Assembly (NCBI GenBank): GCA_947470895.1
Contig: CANIVF010000003.1
Coordinates: 1-64,000, forward strand
Direction: 5' to 3'
Source of the DNA: Bacteroidota bacterium
GTDB lineage: Bacteria; Bacteroidota; Bacteroidia; Cytophagales; Cyclobacteriaceae
Length of the DNA stretch: 64,000 nt
The notes under the pieces are model-generated. The model was not told where the DNA came from, did no database searches, and worked only from the letters and a program-made list of their open reading frames with translations. The translations under genes were made by a program, and so were the position numbers. Of this stretch, positions 19,294 to 28,125 are shown piece by piece. Positions within the stretch are counted from its first letter, which is position 1; every line of letters begins with the position of its first letter.

Positions 19294-20666
19294 CAGCCAC
19301 ACATTCCCAACTCGCAGAAGCCTTCAACAAGGATTTTGACAGGACCACGTGGCACGATGAAGCCCTTTGGTTTGTGCGACAAAAACGCGACAGTGCGGCT
19401 TATGGGATAAAGGAATTTCAGGAATTACGAGAATTGGCATCACGCATCAAGGAACATACACTGAGTAACCTTGATAAATACCTGGTTTCCTTTGAACAAA
19501 ATGCCATACGCAATGGTGTGATCGTGCATTGGGCGATGGATGCAGAAGAACATAACAAGATCGTACTGGATATTCTCCTAAAAAGTAATTCAAAGCGTAT
19601 AGTAAAGAGCAAATCGATGCTGACAGAGGAATGTCATCTCAATCCATATTTACAAAAGAATGGAATTGAAGTGGTAGACACAGACCTTGGTGAGCATATT
19701 ATCCAACTCAGGAAGGAGCCACCAAGTCATATTGTACTTCCTGCAATCCATTTGAAAAAAGAAGATGTTGGAAATACCTTTCATCATCACCTAGGTACAC
19801 CTGCCCATGAATCAGACCCACAGCGGCTAGCTGAGGCAGCGAGGCAACATCTGCGCGAGAAATTTATTTCTTCAGACGCAGCTATATCAGGAGTAAACTT
19901 TGCCGTAGCTGAAACAGGGAGTGTTGTGGTGTGTACGAATGAAGGAAATGCCGACCTGGGAATAAACTTTGCAAAGGTTCACATTGCCTGTATGGGAATT
20001 GAAAAAATTATTCCTGCATGGGATCACCTCGGGGTATTTACCCGTTTACTGGCAAGAAGCGCTACAGGTCAATCAATAACCACCTATACCTCACATTTCA
20101 CAAAGCCCCTCGAAGGTGCAACGATGCATGTAGTAATTCTAGATAATGGCAGAACGAAACAACTTGGCAGAGAAGATTTTAGAAATTCACTTAAATGTAT
20201 TCGCTGTGGTGCCTGCATGAATACTTGCCCGGTTTACAGACGCAGCGGTGGGCACAGTTACAATTTCACAGTGCCAGGTCCAATCGGTTCCATTTTATCT
20301 CCAAATCTTGATTTAAAAAAATACTCTTCACTTCCGTTTGCATCTACGTTATGTGGATCATGCACGTTTGTTTGCCCCGTCAAGATTGATATTCATGTTC
20401 AACTTTATAAATGGCGCCAGATTATTGCTGAAGAAAATATTTTACCAGTCTATAAAAAATGGAGCATGAAAATTATGGCCACCCTATTGGCGAACCCTTT
20501 ACTTTATGATCTAGGTGGGAAACTGGCACGTTATGTACTCCGCATCACACCTGACCGGATTTTAAATAACAATTGGTTGAACTCCTGGGCTAAGGCGCGC
20601 GAACTACCTAAGCCGCCTAAAACAAGCTTCAAAACATGGTACATACAAAGCAGTAAAAAAAAATGA
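19290..20666 (+). CDS. lutB: L-lactate oxidation iron-sulfur protein LutB
   Basis: The 458-residue LutB protein combines an N-terminal LUD domain with two [4Fe-4S] ferredoxin-type motifs, CIRCGACMNTCPVYRRSGG from Cys303 and CGSCTFVCPVKIDIH further on. The C-terminal part is the usual basic tail. It passes electrons from lactate towards the quinone pool with LutA and LutC. It overlaps lutA and lutC by 4 bases at each end, so the three genes are translationally coupled and expressed in balance. Confidence 0.93.
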   Translation: MTATHSQLAEAFNKDFDRTTWHDEALWFVRQKRDSAAYGIKEFQELRELASRIKEHTLSNLDKYLVSFEQNAIRNGVIVHWAMDAEEHNKIVLDILLKSNSKRIVKSKSMLTEECHLNPYLQKNGIEVVDTDLGEHIIQLRKEPPSHIVLPAIHLKKEDVGNTFHHHLGTPAHESDPQRLAEAARQHLREKFISSDAAISGVNFAVAETGSVVVCTNEGNADLGINFAKVHIACMGIEKIIPAWDHLGVFTRLLARSATGQSITTYTSHFTKPLEGATMHVVILDNGRTKQLGREDFRNSLKCIRCGACMNTCPVYRRSGGHSYNFTVPGPIGSILSPNLDLKKYSSLPFASTLCGSCTFVCPVKIDIHVQLYKWRQIIAEENILPVYKKWSMKIMATLLANPLLYDLGGKLARYVLRITPDRILNNNWLNSWAKARELPKPPKTSFKTWYIQSSKKK

Positions 20667-21229
20667 ATTCACGTGATAGCATACTCGCACAAGTGAAAAA
20701 CAACAAACCTGCACTTTCACCCTTGGTGGATTTACCTCCATTTGAAGGAGACTGTTCAATGGCGATGTTTAAGAAATCAATTGAGTTATCTGGTGGAAAA
20801 TTGATTGAAATGAATTCTGTCGCGGATACGGAAAAAATCATACTTGAATTATTTCCATCAGCTAAGCAAATCGCTTCAGACATTATTAGGGGTACGATAG
20901 CTGTTCATAGCTCTACTGACAACATAGTGCTGCGGCAAATAGAGGTTGCTGTACTGCATGGCCAATTAGGAGTAGCAGAAAACGGGGCCATCTGGCTGAC
21001 TGAAGACGAGATGCTCCACCGGACACTTCCGTTTATCACGCAGTATCTGGTATTGGTCCTTAAGAAAGAAATGATAGTTTCAAATATGCATCATGCCTAC
21101 TCTATAGTAGTTCCGTCTGCCTATGGCGTATTCATTTCTGGTCCTTCTAAAACGGCTGATATTGAGCAATCTCTGGTAATTGGTGCGCATGGACCGAGGT
21201 CACTTACAATTCTCACCTACCAGGAATAA
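20663..21229 (+). CDS. lutC: L-lactate oxidation LUD-domain protein LutC
   Basis: This 188-residue protein is a LUD-domain (DUF162, YkgG-like) member and the third part of the LutABC complex. Typical traits are the N-terminal MNSRDSILAQVKNNKP, the central VAVLHGQLGVAENGAIWLTE, and the C-terminal GPSKTADIEQSLVIGAHGPRSLTI. The last is the family signature, which ends in an Arg-Ser-Leu-Thr strand. It is the final gene of the plus-strand run that began with the AraC remnant. About 450 bases without a gene follow. Confidence 0.92.
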   Translation: MNSRDSILAQVKNNKPALSPLVDLPPFEGDCSMAMFKKSIELSGGKLIEMNSVADTEKIILELFPSAKQIASDIIRGTIAVHSSTDNIVLRQIEVAVLHGQLGVAENGAIWLTEDEMLHRTLPFITQYLVLVLKKEMIVSNMHHAYSIVVPSAYGVFISGPSKTADIEQSLVIGAHGPRSLTILTYQE

Positions 21230-21644
21230 TTCCTGATTTCAATTGATGTTTTTTAAATGTACCCGACACGTTCCATTAACAAATTCCTCTTGCCGTAATC
21301 AAATACTTTAGATATACCCAAAGTCTACTCAAATTCAATGATTTGTCAAGGGCTCACGCATAGTAGCAGTCGCTTCCCCTACTTACGTTTTTTAGTAATT
21401 ATATTTTTAAAAATTAATAACCCAACCTTTTAGCGGTTTACCAACCTGTCAAAATTCTCAGCCATTTACCAATTCTTGTAAAATGTGTAAACTGATAGGG
21501 AAAAACTAGTAACAACTCCTCCCAAAAGTTACGTTTAATCAAAATAAAGATTCTTCACAACCTTTGATTGTTTCCTACAAAAAATAGTTCGATTTCAAAT
21601 GATTTCCATAAAAAAACCTTATTTCTTCGCTCGAAATAGATTTT
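21230..21644. other. Intergenic stretch after lutC, no gene seen
   Basis: AT-rich DNA between lutC and the tRNA-Arg promoter. Short repeats of TTTACCAA occur near 21437 and 21474, and GTTTAC at 21436 can pair with GTAAAC at 21487, but the loop is long. I see no coding frame of note and no clear terminator for lutABC. Confidence 0.4.
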
Positions 21645-21675
21645 TTTGGTGAAAATCTTTATTTAGCTACATTTG
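21645..21675 (+). promoter_or_regulatory. Bacteroidota-type promoter of tRNA-Arg
   Basis: TTTG at 21645-21648 and TACATTTG at 21668-21675 match the -33 and -7 elements (TTTG, TAnnTTTG) of the main sigma factor in this phylum, with a 19-base spacer. The -7 box ends 11 bases before the tRNA. Confidence 0.75.
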
Positions 21676-21686
21676 CACACCTTTTT

Positions 21687-21760
21687 GGGCCTGTAGCTTA
21701 ATTGAATAGAGCATCTGACTACGGATCAGAAGGTTGGGGGTTTGAATCCCTCCAGGCCCA
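21687..21760 (+). tRNA. tRNA-Arg (anticodon ACG)
   Basis: The cloverleaf is clear. The acceptor GGGCCTG pairs with CAGGCCC, and a D-arm follows. The anticodon stem TCTGA/TCAGA carries loop CTACGGA with anticodon ACG, and a T-arm with loop TTTGAAT completes it. The discriminator base is A, and CCA is not encoded. A hairpin with a T-run follows directly. Confidence 0.96.
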
Positions 21761-21771
21761 CATTTTAAAAT

Positions 21772-21803
21772 CCTAACTCATGAATGAACGGGTTAGGTTT
21801 TTT
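21772..21803 (+). terminator. Terminator after tRNA-Arg
   Basis: CCTAAC at 21772-21777 pairs with GTTAGG at 21792-21797, followed by six T. The stem is short, but the T-run and position fit rho-independent termination. Confidence 0.6.
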
Positions 21804-21854
21804 ATTTGAAATAAACGCGGTTCCTGCACCGTTATGGTACGTTAACTTTGAAGA

Positions 21855-22607
21855 ATGAAGAAAAACGCGGTCACTTTACTTTTTTTGCTCGTCACGGGTC
21901 TTGCTTTTGCACAGGATAGTACTGTTCAAAAAAAACCGAAACCAAATTTACCTGGCACATTCTTAATCGATTTAGGTGTTAACCACGGACTGGGCTCCCC
22001 TTCCACATGGAAACAGGGATTTTGGGGATCGCGAACGGTCAATATTTATTACCAGTACCCAATCCGCATCGGCAGATCAAAATTCAGTTTTAATCCCGGC
22101 ATCGGTGTTAGTTTAGAGCGCTGGAAATTTAAAAATGGCGCTACCCTTATTGACACTGTAGAATTGGTTAGTTATCCAAATGGAGCTATTTCCACTACCC
22201 AGGTGGAACGTTATAATTTGCTAAGCCCTACCCGAGTGTTTCCTGAGATGGCTAAAAAATCCATGTTCGTCACCAATTATATTGAAATACCACTCGAATT
22301 TCGTTTTGATACCAGCCCCGAAGATTTAAATCGCAGTTTTAATGTAGCTATTGGAGGTCGTGTCGGATATTTGTTTGATGCCTTCACCAAAGTGAAATAT
22401 AACGATCTGGGTGAAGTTGTAAAGAACAAAAACAAAATCAACAATGGTCTCAATCAATTCCGTTATGGTGTTTACAGCCGAATCGGAGTGGGTGGGTTTA
22501 GTCTATTTGGCTTTTACAACCTTTGCGATATGTTTGAGAAAGAAAAAGGCCCTTCGGGCTCAACGATGAACTCCCTTACCGTAGGTATTTCGATCAACGG
22601 ATTCTAA
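21855..22607 (+). CDS. Outer-membrane beta-barrel protein, PorT-like
   Basis: The protein of 250 residues has a Sec signal (MKKNAVTLLFLLVTGLAFAQ) and then alternating strands rich in aromatic residues and Gly, such as FSFNPGIGVSLERWKF, YIEIPLEFRFDT and FNVAIGGRVGYLFDA. It ends in VGISINGF with the terminal Phe common in barrel proteins. This is the OMP_b-brl_2/PorT-like group that is abundant in Bacteroidota; no specific role can be given. TAACTTTG at 21843-21850 resembles a -7 box and lies only 5 bases from the ATG, so the transcript may be nearly leaderless. Its stop codon abuts the stop of the convergent gene. Confidence 0.82.
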   Translation: MKKNAVTLLFLLVTGLAFAQDSTVQKKPKPNLPGTFLIDLGVNHGLGSPSTWKQGFWGSRTVNIYYQYPIRIGRSKFSFNPGIGVSLERWKFKNGATLIDTVELVSYPNGAISTTQVERYNLLSPTRVFPEMAKKSMFVTNYIEIPLEFRFDTSPEDLNRSFNVAIGGRVGYLFDAFTKVKYNDLGEVVKNKNKINNGLNQFRYGVYSRIGVGGFSLFGFYNLCDMFEKEKGPSGSTMNSLTVGISINGF

Positions 22608-23390
22608 CTACTTTCCTGTAAAGGCAGGTTTACGTTTTTCCAAAAAAGCTGAGACTCCTTCTTTATAGTCGTGCGATGTTCCTGCTATCTCCTGGCAATA
22701 TGCTTCGTATTCGAGCATTTCATCCAAAGTAGATGTCGCAGATTTATCGAGCATTCTCTTGATCAAACCAATTGATTTTGTAGGAGCTTGCGCAAAATGA
22801 TCAGCATAAGCCTTCACGGAAGCATCCAGTTCTGCGGCAGAGGTGACTTTATTGACCAGACCCAACTGTAAGGCTTCATCGGCTTTTACTTTACTACCCA
22901 TGCTACACAATTCAAAAGCTTTTGCCCTACCTACCAGACGGGGAAGAAAATAGGATGAGCCAGAATCCGGCACCAAGCCTATGTTAATGAATACTTCAAT
23001 TAAGGTGGCTTCTTCCGAAGCGATAATCATATCACATGCCAGTGCCAGCGAGCAGCCTGCTCCAGCCGCCACACCATTCAGGCGGCAGATGATTGGCTTA
23101 GGTAAACTTTTCATGGCACTGATGATCGGATTGTATCGCTTACGCAGTGAATCCAGAAATGATCTTTTCTCCTGACCCACTGCTGCTTTCAAATCCTGAC
23201 CAGAACAAAATGCTTTGCCTGCGCCTGTCAATATCATCACCCGGATAGTATCGTCTTTGGAAACTTTCTTTAAGGCGTCATGAAGCTCGTAGGTGATTCC
23301 ATCATTAAGCGCATTATACACTTCGGGTCTGTTCAATGTAATCGTAGCAATTGCGTTTGCAACTTCAAATTTTATAAACTGAAAGTCCAT
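22608..23390 (-). CDS. Enoyl-CoA hydratase/isomerase, PaaG-like
   Basis: A crotonase-fold protein of 260 residues acting on acyl-CoA thioesters. It shows ITLNRPEVYNALND near the start, the oxyanion-hole segments GKAFCSGQDLKA and NGVAAGAGCSLALACD, and FINIGLVPDSGSSYFLPRLVG. The Asp in LVPDSG is found in PaaG-type 1,2-epoxyphenylacetyl-CoA isomerases, where ordinary hydratases have another acid pair. No other phenylacetate genes are nearby, so a role in general fatty-acid turnover is equally likely. It is the last gene of the run rpoN, PAP2-like protein, this gene, with an 11-base gap. Confidence 0.87.
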   Translation of the reverse strand: MDFQFIKFEVANAIATITLNRPEVYNALNDGITYELHDALKKVSKDDTIRVMILTGAGKAFCSGQDLKAAVGQEKRSFLDSLRKRYNPIISAMKSLPKPIICRLNGVAAGAGCSLALACDMIIASEEATLIEVFINIGLVPDSGSSYFLPRLVGRAKAFELCSMGSKVKADEALQLGLVNKVTSAAELDASVKAYADHFAQAPTKSIGLIKRMLDKSATSTLDEMLEYEAYCQEIAGTSHDYKEGVSAFLEKRKPAFTGK

Positions 23391-23401
23391 ACCGTATTCG
23401 T

Positions 23402-24016
23402 TTAGAACATGATTAACATGCCGGCAAAGCCAATGGAGAATCCCGCAAAGGCGCCCATTAAAACTTCATTGAATGTATGTGCGTTGAGGTATAACCGTGC
23501 CGACATGATCAATCCGGCAATCACCATGGCAATGGCTGTAGGCCACAGCAAACCATTATTTTCAAGCGCTTTATTTAAGGGTAACAATATACCAATCATG
23601 CCACACGCTGCCAGACTGTGAATACTCACTTTAAAGAAAAAAGTGACAACAGCCGAAAACACTACCATGGTGGTAACAATGATCATTAGCTTATTTACGT
23701 TGGCGAATACCCCTAATTTATTGTAAAAGAGAAAATCCATGACCAGGTAGATAATTGCGATGGCAACGAATGGAACCAACCGCTCGGTGCGCTCATGCAT
23801 GGTGACGGATGAAATCGTTCCGAAATAACGAAACATGAGGATGTTAACTACAGGCAAGAGGAACGTGAAGCAAAAAACAAAACCGAGGATAACCTTAAAG
23901 TTTTGTGGTGCGATGGCCAGCATAACCGGAAAATAATAACCGACCATCATCATCAGATAGGTGGCCAGCAACAAGGGGTGAAAGAGGATCGAAATGATTT
24001 GGGCAATTGTTCTCAA
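23402..24016 (-). CDS. PAP2-like integral membrane protein
   Basis: The 204 residues contain about six membrane segments. The pairing of VSIHSLAACGMIG with SARLYLNAHTFNEVLMGAFAGFSIGF resembles the second and third motifs of PAP2-type lipid phosphatases (a His in the first, R-x5-H in the second). The usual first motif K-x6-RP is not seen; ERTERLVPF stands in that place. It may be a lipid phosphatase or a related non-catalytic protein. Its start overlaps the rpoN stop by 4 bases, so it is translated with rpoN. Confidence 0.75.
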   Translation of the reverse strand: MRTIAQIISILFHPLLLATYLMMMVGYYFPVMLAIAPQNFKVILGFVFCFTFLLPVVNILMFRYFGTISSVTMHERTERLVPFVAIAIIYLVMDFLFYNKLGVFANVNKLMIIVTTMVVFSAVVTFFFKVSIHSLAACGMIGILLPLNKALENNGLLWPTAIAMVIAGLIMSARLYLNAHTFNEVLMGAFAGFSIGFAGMLIMF

Positions 24017-25515
24017 CGCATTTCTTTTCTTAAACGTGCTACGGGTATGTTCAACTGTTCACGATACTTGGCTACCGTTCGCCTGGCGATGTTATATCCT
24101 TTCTCATTTAACAAGTCTTCCAGCTTATCATCCGACAAGGGTTTGTTTTTATCTTCAGCCACAATAAGGTCTTTAATGATTTGCTTTACCTCACGGCTAC
24201 TTACTTCTTCACCACTATCCGTGGCAATTCCTTCAGAGAAGAAATATTTTAATGGCAACATGCCAAAATCAGTTTGTATGGTTTTACTGCTGGCCACCCG
24301 GCTCACGGTGGAAATATCCATGTTAATGATCTGTGCGATATCTTTCAGGATCATCGGCCTGAGCTTGGTTTCATCACCTTCCAGAAAATAATCGTACTGA
24401 AAATTAATGATTGCCTGCATGGTGCGTAACAGCGTATGCTGCCTTTGCTTGATCGCATCGATAAACCATTTGGCCGCATCGAGTTTCTGCTTCACAAATG
24501 AAACAGCTTCCTTCAGTTTCTTATCTTTTCTATCGCTCTTGTCATAGGCCTTAAACATTTCTGTATAGGAGCGGCTGATGCGAAGTTCAGGAGCATTGCG
24601 CGAGTTTAACGCCAACTCCAGCTTGCCATTGTTGTTCCTTAAAATAAAATCTGGAATAACGTATTGATTCTTCACGCCACCTGATGATACTTCACCCCCA
24701 GGCTTTGGATTTAATCTGACGATCAATTCGATGGCATCACGAATGTAATCCTCATCATCAAGATCCAGCTTCTTTAAAATTTTGCTATAGTGCTTTTTGG
24801 TAAACTCCTCATAGCACTCGTTGATGATTCTCTTGCCCACAATCACATCCACATCCTGCCCATCGTCCATGCGTTCCAATTGCAACAGTAAGCACTCCTG
24901 CAAATTACGGGCAGCAATACCGGCCGGGTCAAACGCCTGAATATGCTTCAATACTTTTTCTACTTCTTCCAGGTGGGTATCTACGCTTTGTGAAAAAGCA
25001 AGATCATTAGCGATGGATTCCATATCTCTTCGGATATAACCATCTTCTTCAATGCTTCCGATGAGTTGTTTACCGATCGTAAATTCTCGTTCATTAAGCC
25101 CAAGAAAACCGAGTTGAGTCATCAGTGTTTCGTGCAGCGAAGTGCCCATCGGCACAGGCATCTCACGATCGTCCTCATCATCGCCATCGTTATCTACCTG
25201 GGTTTTATAACTGTTGTAATCATCATCGCGCAAGTAGTCGTTGATGTCAATATCATCGCTGGATGACGTGGTCTCTTCTGCTTCACCACCAGGTGCTTCT
25301 TCGGGAGTCTCAGACTCACTGGCAGTTTCAGGCTCATCTGAATTAGTTTCCTCCTCTTCCGAGTCCGTGCCTTCCTCCAATACCGGGTTCAATTCCAGTT
25401 CTTCTTCAATACGGTTTTCCAATTCGGCCGTGGGCACCTGAAGCAGTTTTATGAACTGAATCTGCTGGGGAGACAGCTTTTGTTGAAGACCCTGACTAAG
25501 ATTTAACTTTTGCAT
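24013..25515 (-). CDS. rpoN: RNA polymerase sigma-54 factor
   Basis: This 500-residue protein directs RNA polymerase to -24/-12 promoters and needs an AAA+ activator. Region I (1-50) is Gln/Leu-rich: LSQGLQQKLSPQQIQFIKLLQ. Region II (about 50-120) is strongly acidic with runs of Glu and Asp. The core-binding part and the C-terminal helix-turn-helix follow (AQIINMDISTVSRVASSKTIQT). The RpoN box reads ARRTVAKYR at about 477-485, which recognises the -24 element. It is complete. The divergent gene upstream is asnS. Confidence 0.97.
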   Translation of the reverse strand: MQKLNLSQGLQQKLSPQQIQFIKLLQVPTAELENRIEEELELNPVLEEGTDSEEEETNSDEPETASESETPEEAPGGEAEETTSSSDDIDINDYLRDDDYNSYKTQVDNDGDDEDDREMPVPMGTSLHETLMTQLGFLGLNEREFTIGKQLIGSIEEDGYIRRDMESIANDLAFSQSVDTHLEEVEKVLKHIQAFDPAGIAARNLQECLLLQLERMDDGQDVDVIVGKRIINECYEEFTKKHYSKILKKLDLDDEDYIRDAIELIVRLNPKPGGEVSSGGVKNQYVIPDFILRNNNGKLELALNSRNAPELRISRSYTEMFKAYDKSDRKDKKLKEAVSFVKQKLDAAKWFIDAIKQRQHTLLRTMQAIINFQYDYFLEGDETKLRPMILKDIAQIINMDISTVSRVASSKTIQTDFGMLPLKYFFSEGIATDSGEEVSSREVKQIIKDLIVAEDKNKPLSDDKLEDLLNEKGYNIARRTVAKYREQLNIPVARLRKEMR

Positions 25516-25704
25516 GATATCGTAAACACTACAAATTTATCAATTCAAGACGGTAGTAAAAAACGATATATCGAGCCGAGATGGATTATTATAATTAATC
25601 GTTAACTCGCTAACCATCAGGCAGATAGTTTAATGCTGGTAATTTTGATTAAAAAATCTAAATGCCGTTTTTTGCGATCCTGAAATCAGGCCTCATTGCA
25701 TATT

Positions 25705-27141
25705 ATGAAAAGAACAAAAATTAAAGATTTGCTCGCTACCAGCCCTACCGGGCAAGCCGTAAAAGTAGAGGGTTGGGTGCGCACCTTTCGCAACAGTCAG
25801 TTTATATCGATAAACGATGGCTCCACCATTCAAAACCTGCAAGCGGTAGTCGAGTTGAATTCTATTGACGAATCTCTATTGAAGCGTATCACAACTGGAG
25901 CGTGTATTTCCGTAGAAGGCGAACTCATTGCCTCGTTGGGGAAAGGACAGGCTGTGGAAGTGAAAGTAAAAGAGCTGATCATTCTTGGCGATTGTGATGC
26001 AGAAGCATTTCCACTTCAGGCCAAGAACAGACCTAGTCTGGAATACTTGCGTGAGATCGCTCACTTGCGTGCACGCACGAATACCTTTGGCGCGGTGATG
26101 CGCGTACGTCATGCGATGGCATTTGGCATTCATAAATTCTTTAACGACCGCGGCTTCTTTTACATTCATACTCCCATCGTTACCGGATCGGATGCTGAAG
26201 GTGCTGGCGCGATGTTTCGTGTAACTACGCTGGATGCCAACAATCCTCCACGTGATGAGCACGGCCATATCAACCACAAAGAAGATTTCTTTGGCAAGGA
26301 AACTAACCTTACCGTATCAGGTCAATTAGAAGGCGAAACCTATGCGCTTGCATTGAGTGAGATCTACACCTTCGGACCAACCTTCCGTGCTGAAAACTCA
26401 AACACGACTCGCCACTTAGCGGAGTTCTGGATGATTGAGCCAGAGATGGCATTCTATGATATTCATGACAACATGCAATTGGCTACCGACTTATTGCAAT
26501 ACTTAGTAAAGTACGCATTGGACAATTGCAAAGAAGATCTCGAGTTTCTGAACAAGCGCGCGCAGGAAGAAGAAGCCACCAAACCGCAAGATCAGCGCAG
26601 CGAGCTAAGCTTGCTCGACCGGTTGAAGTTTGTCACTGAAAATGAATTTCAAAAACTAAGTTATACCGAAGCGATTGACATTCTGAAAACCTCAAATCAG
26701 AACAAGAAAAAGAAATTCCAATACCTGATTGATGAGTGGGGTGTTGATTTACAATCTGAACACGAGCGCTACCTGGTAGAAAAACATTTTAAGAAGCCGG
26801 TAATCCTGTACAACTATCCAAAAGGCATCAAGGCATTTTACATGCGCCAGAATGAAGATGACAAAACCGTTGCTGCCATGGACGTACTATTCCCCGGCAT
26901 TGGCGAAATCATTGGCGGATCGCAACGTGAAGAACGCTACGATCGCTTATTGAAGCGCGTTCAGGAAATGAACCTACCTGAAAAAGATCTTTGGTGGTAT
27001 ATGGACCTTCGCAAGTTTGGATCGGCACCGCACAGTGGTTTTGGTCTGGGCTTTGAAAGACTTATTCTTTTTGTAACGGGCATGACGAACATCCGCGATG
27101 TGATTCCGTTCCCGCGCTTTCCGGGCAACGCAGAGTTCTAG
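25705..27141 (+). CDS. asnS: Asparaginyl-tRNA synthetase
   Basis: A class IIb synthetase that charges tRNA-Asn. The N-terminal OB-fold ([22 protein letters not shown]) binds the anticodon. The catalytic domain has motif 2 in [27 protein letters not shown] and motif 3 in [27 protein letters not shown], whose final segment is typical of AsnRS. I chose the ATG at 25705 because it gives [10 protein letters not shown], the usual start; an in-frame TTG 9 bases upstream is less likely. At 478 residues the length is normal. A terminator follows at once. Confidence 0.97.
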   Translation: MKRTKIKDLLATSPTGQAVKVEGWVRTFRNSQFISINDGSTIQNLQAVVELNSIDESLLKRITTGACISVEGELIASLGKGQAVEVKVKELIILGDCDAEAFPLQAKNRPSLEYLREIAHLRARTNTFGAVMRVRHAMAFGIHKFFNDRGFFYIHTPIVTGSDAEGAGAMFRVTTLDANNPPRDEHGHINHKEDFFGKETNLTVSGQLEGETYALALSEIYTFGPTFRAENSNTTRHLAEFWMIEPEMAFYDIHDNMQLATDLLQYLVKYALDNCKEDLEFLNKRAQEEEATKPQDQRSELSLLDRLKFVTENEFQKLSYTEAIDILKTSNQNKKKKFQYLIDEWGVDLQSEHERYLVEKHFKKPVILYNYPKGIKAFYMRQNEDDKTVAAMDVLFPGIGEIIGGSQREERYDRLLKRVQEMNLPEKDLWWYMDLRKFGSAPHSGFGLGFERLILFVTGMTNIRDVIPFPRFPGNAEF

Positions 27142-27145
27142 TCAT

Positions 27146-27177
27146 AAAAAAGCCTCGATGGAATCAGGGCTTTTTTG
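27146..27177 (+). terminator. Terminator after asnS
   Basis: AAAAAAGCC at 27146-27154 pairs with GGCTTTTTT at 27168-27176, giving an A-tract, hairpin and T-tract that can work in both directions. It begins 5 bases after the asnS stop. Confidence 0.85.
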
Positions 27178-27214
27178 TTTTACTCACAGTTTGTTCCTGA
27201 CAAGCCTAAAATAA

Positions 27215-27247
27215 AAAACCACCCTCTGTTTTAGAGAAGATGGTTTT
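27215..27247 (-). terminator. Terminator of the minus-strand barrel gene
   Basis: AAAACCA at 27215-27221 pairs with TGGTTTT at 27241-27247, with inner CTCT/AGAG pairing. On the minus strand the A-run 27213-27218 reads as T-rich sequence after the hairpin. It is 44 bases beyond the stop of the barrel gene. Confidence 0.6.
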
Positions 27248-27291
27248 AATGAATTGTGAAAAAAATTAACAAAGCCATTGTAATTAATATC

Positions 27292-28008
27292 TTATTCGTG
27301 TTTTTTCCTTTTTGCGATTAATCCTATTAGTAAAGAAGTATTATTTGTTTTCATAAATTGACCAGCATATAGGTTTGGTCTGATATTAAGAAGTCCCAAG
27401 GTATTAGACATTTGAATCAAAAGGAAATTCGTGGAATTAATTGGCACTCTAAACGATATGGATGCCCTGATTCCAAAATCAAACATTGTATTAGCGTCTG
27501 TTTCATCATCGTATGAAATATTTCCTGGAAGGAATAATGACCTTCGCACTCTAATTTGTCTTTTCAAGTAACTCAAGTAAGGGCCTATTCCAAAAGAGAA
27601 TTTATTCGTTTTACCTATCCTATGGAATATTTGCACCGGTATTGTGAAATATTCATAATTGTATACATACTCAATTGTTCCCTGTTTTAATGATTGATAA
27701 ACCTGATCAAAATAAGTTGTTACACTATGACTCACCCCTCCCTTTTTTTCAAAAATCAGTCCATAACTAAGACTAAAATCCTTAATCAACCTCCGATTAA
27801 AACCAATTCCAATTGAATATCCGTATTTAGGTTTTCTTTCATTTTCAAAATTATTATCCACTTCTAAATTACCTCTCAGAAAAGATATTGAAGGACCAGC
27901 CAGAATCTGAATTTCTGTTTCTTTTGTAACTCCACCTATTTGCCCTGAGGCAGATTTAAAAACAATAAACAAGCTAAAGAAGATAATAACAACTGTAACT
28001 TTTTTCAT
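27292..28008 (-). CDS. Outer-membrane beta-barrel protein, PorT-like, AT-rich
   Basis: The 238-residue product has a Sec signal (MKKVTVVIIFFSLFIVFKSASGQ) and a barrel pattern: EIQILAGPSISFLRG, YGYSIGIGFNRRL, DFSLSYGLIFEKKGGVS, KFSFGIGPYLSYLKR and FDFGIRASISFRV. It is probably an eight-stranded porin-like barrel of the OMP_b-brl group, with no assignable role. Its DNA is visibly richer in A and T than asnS and the stress-protein gene on either side, and it has its own terminators on both flanks. It may therefore be a recent insertion as a single-gene unit. Confidence 0.75.
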   Translation of the reverse strand: MKKVTVVIIFFSLFIVFKSASGQIGGVTKETEIQILAGPSISFLRGNLEVDNNFENERKPKYGYSIGIGFNRRLIKDFSLSYGLIFEKKGGVSHSVTTYFDQVYQSLKQGTIEYVYNYEYFTIPVQIFHRIGKTNKFSFGIGPYLSYLKRQIRVRRSLFLPGNISYDDETDANTMFDFGIRASISFRVPINSTNFLLIQMSNTLGLLNIRPNLYAGQFMKTNNTSLLIGLIAKRKKHE

Positions 28009-28080
28009 AATCAGTTCCGATCCTACCTAAACTTACACCCAATTTTTCTATGCTTCACAATAGATTTTGAGATAATAAAA

Positions 28081-28102
28081 AAGCCCCGACATCACCGAGG
28101 CT
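28081..28102 (-). terminator. Terminator of the universal stress protein gene
   Basis: AAGCCcCG pairs with CGaGGCTT across a short loop. On the minus strand it is followed by TTTTTTATTATC. It lies 24 bases after the stop of the stress-protein gene. Confidence 0.8.
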
Positions 28103-28125
28103 TCTTTATTTCAAAATGACTAAAA

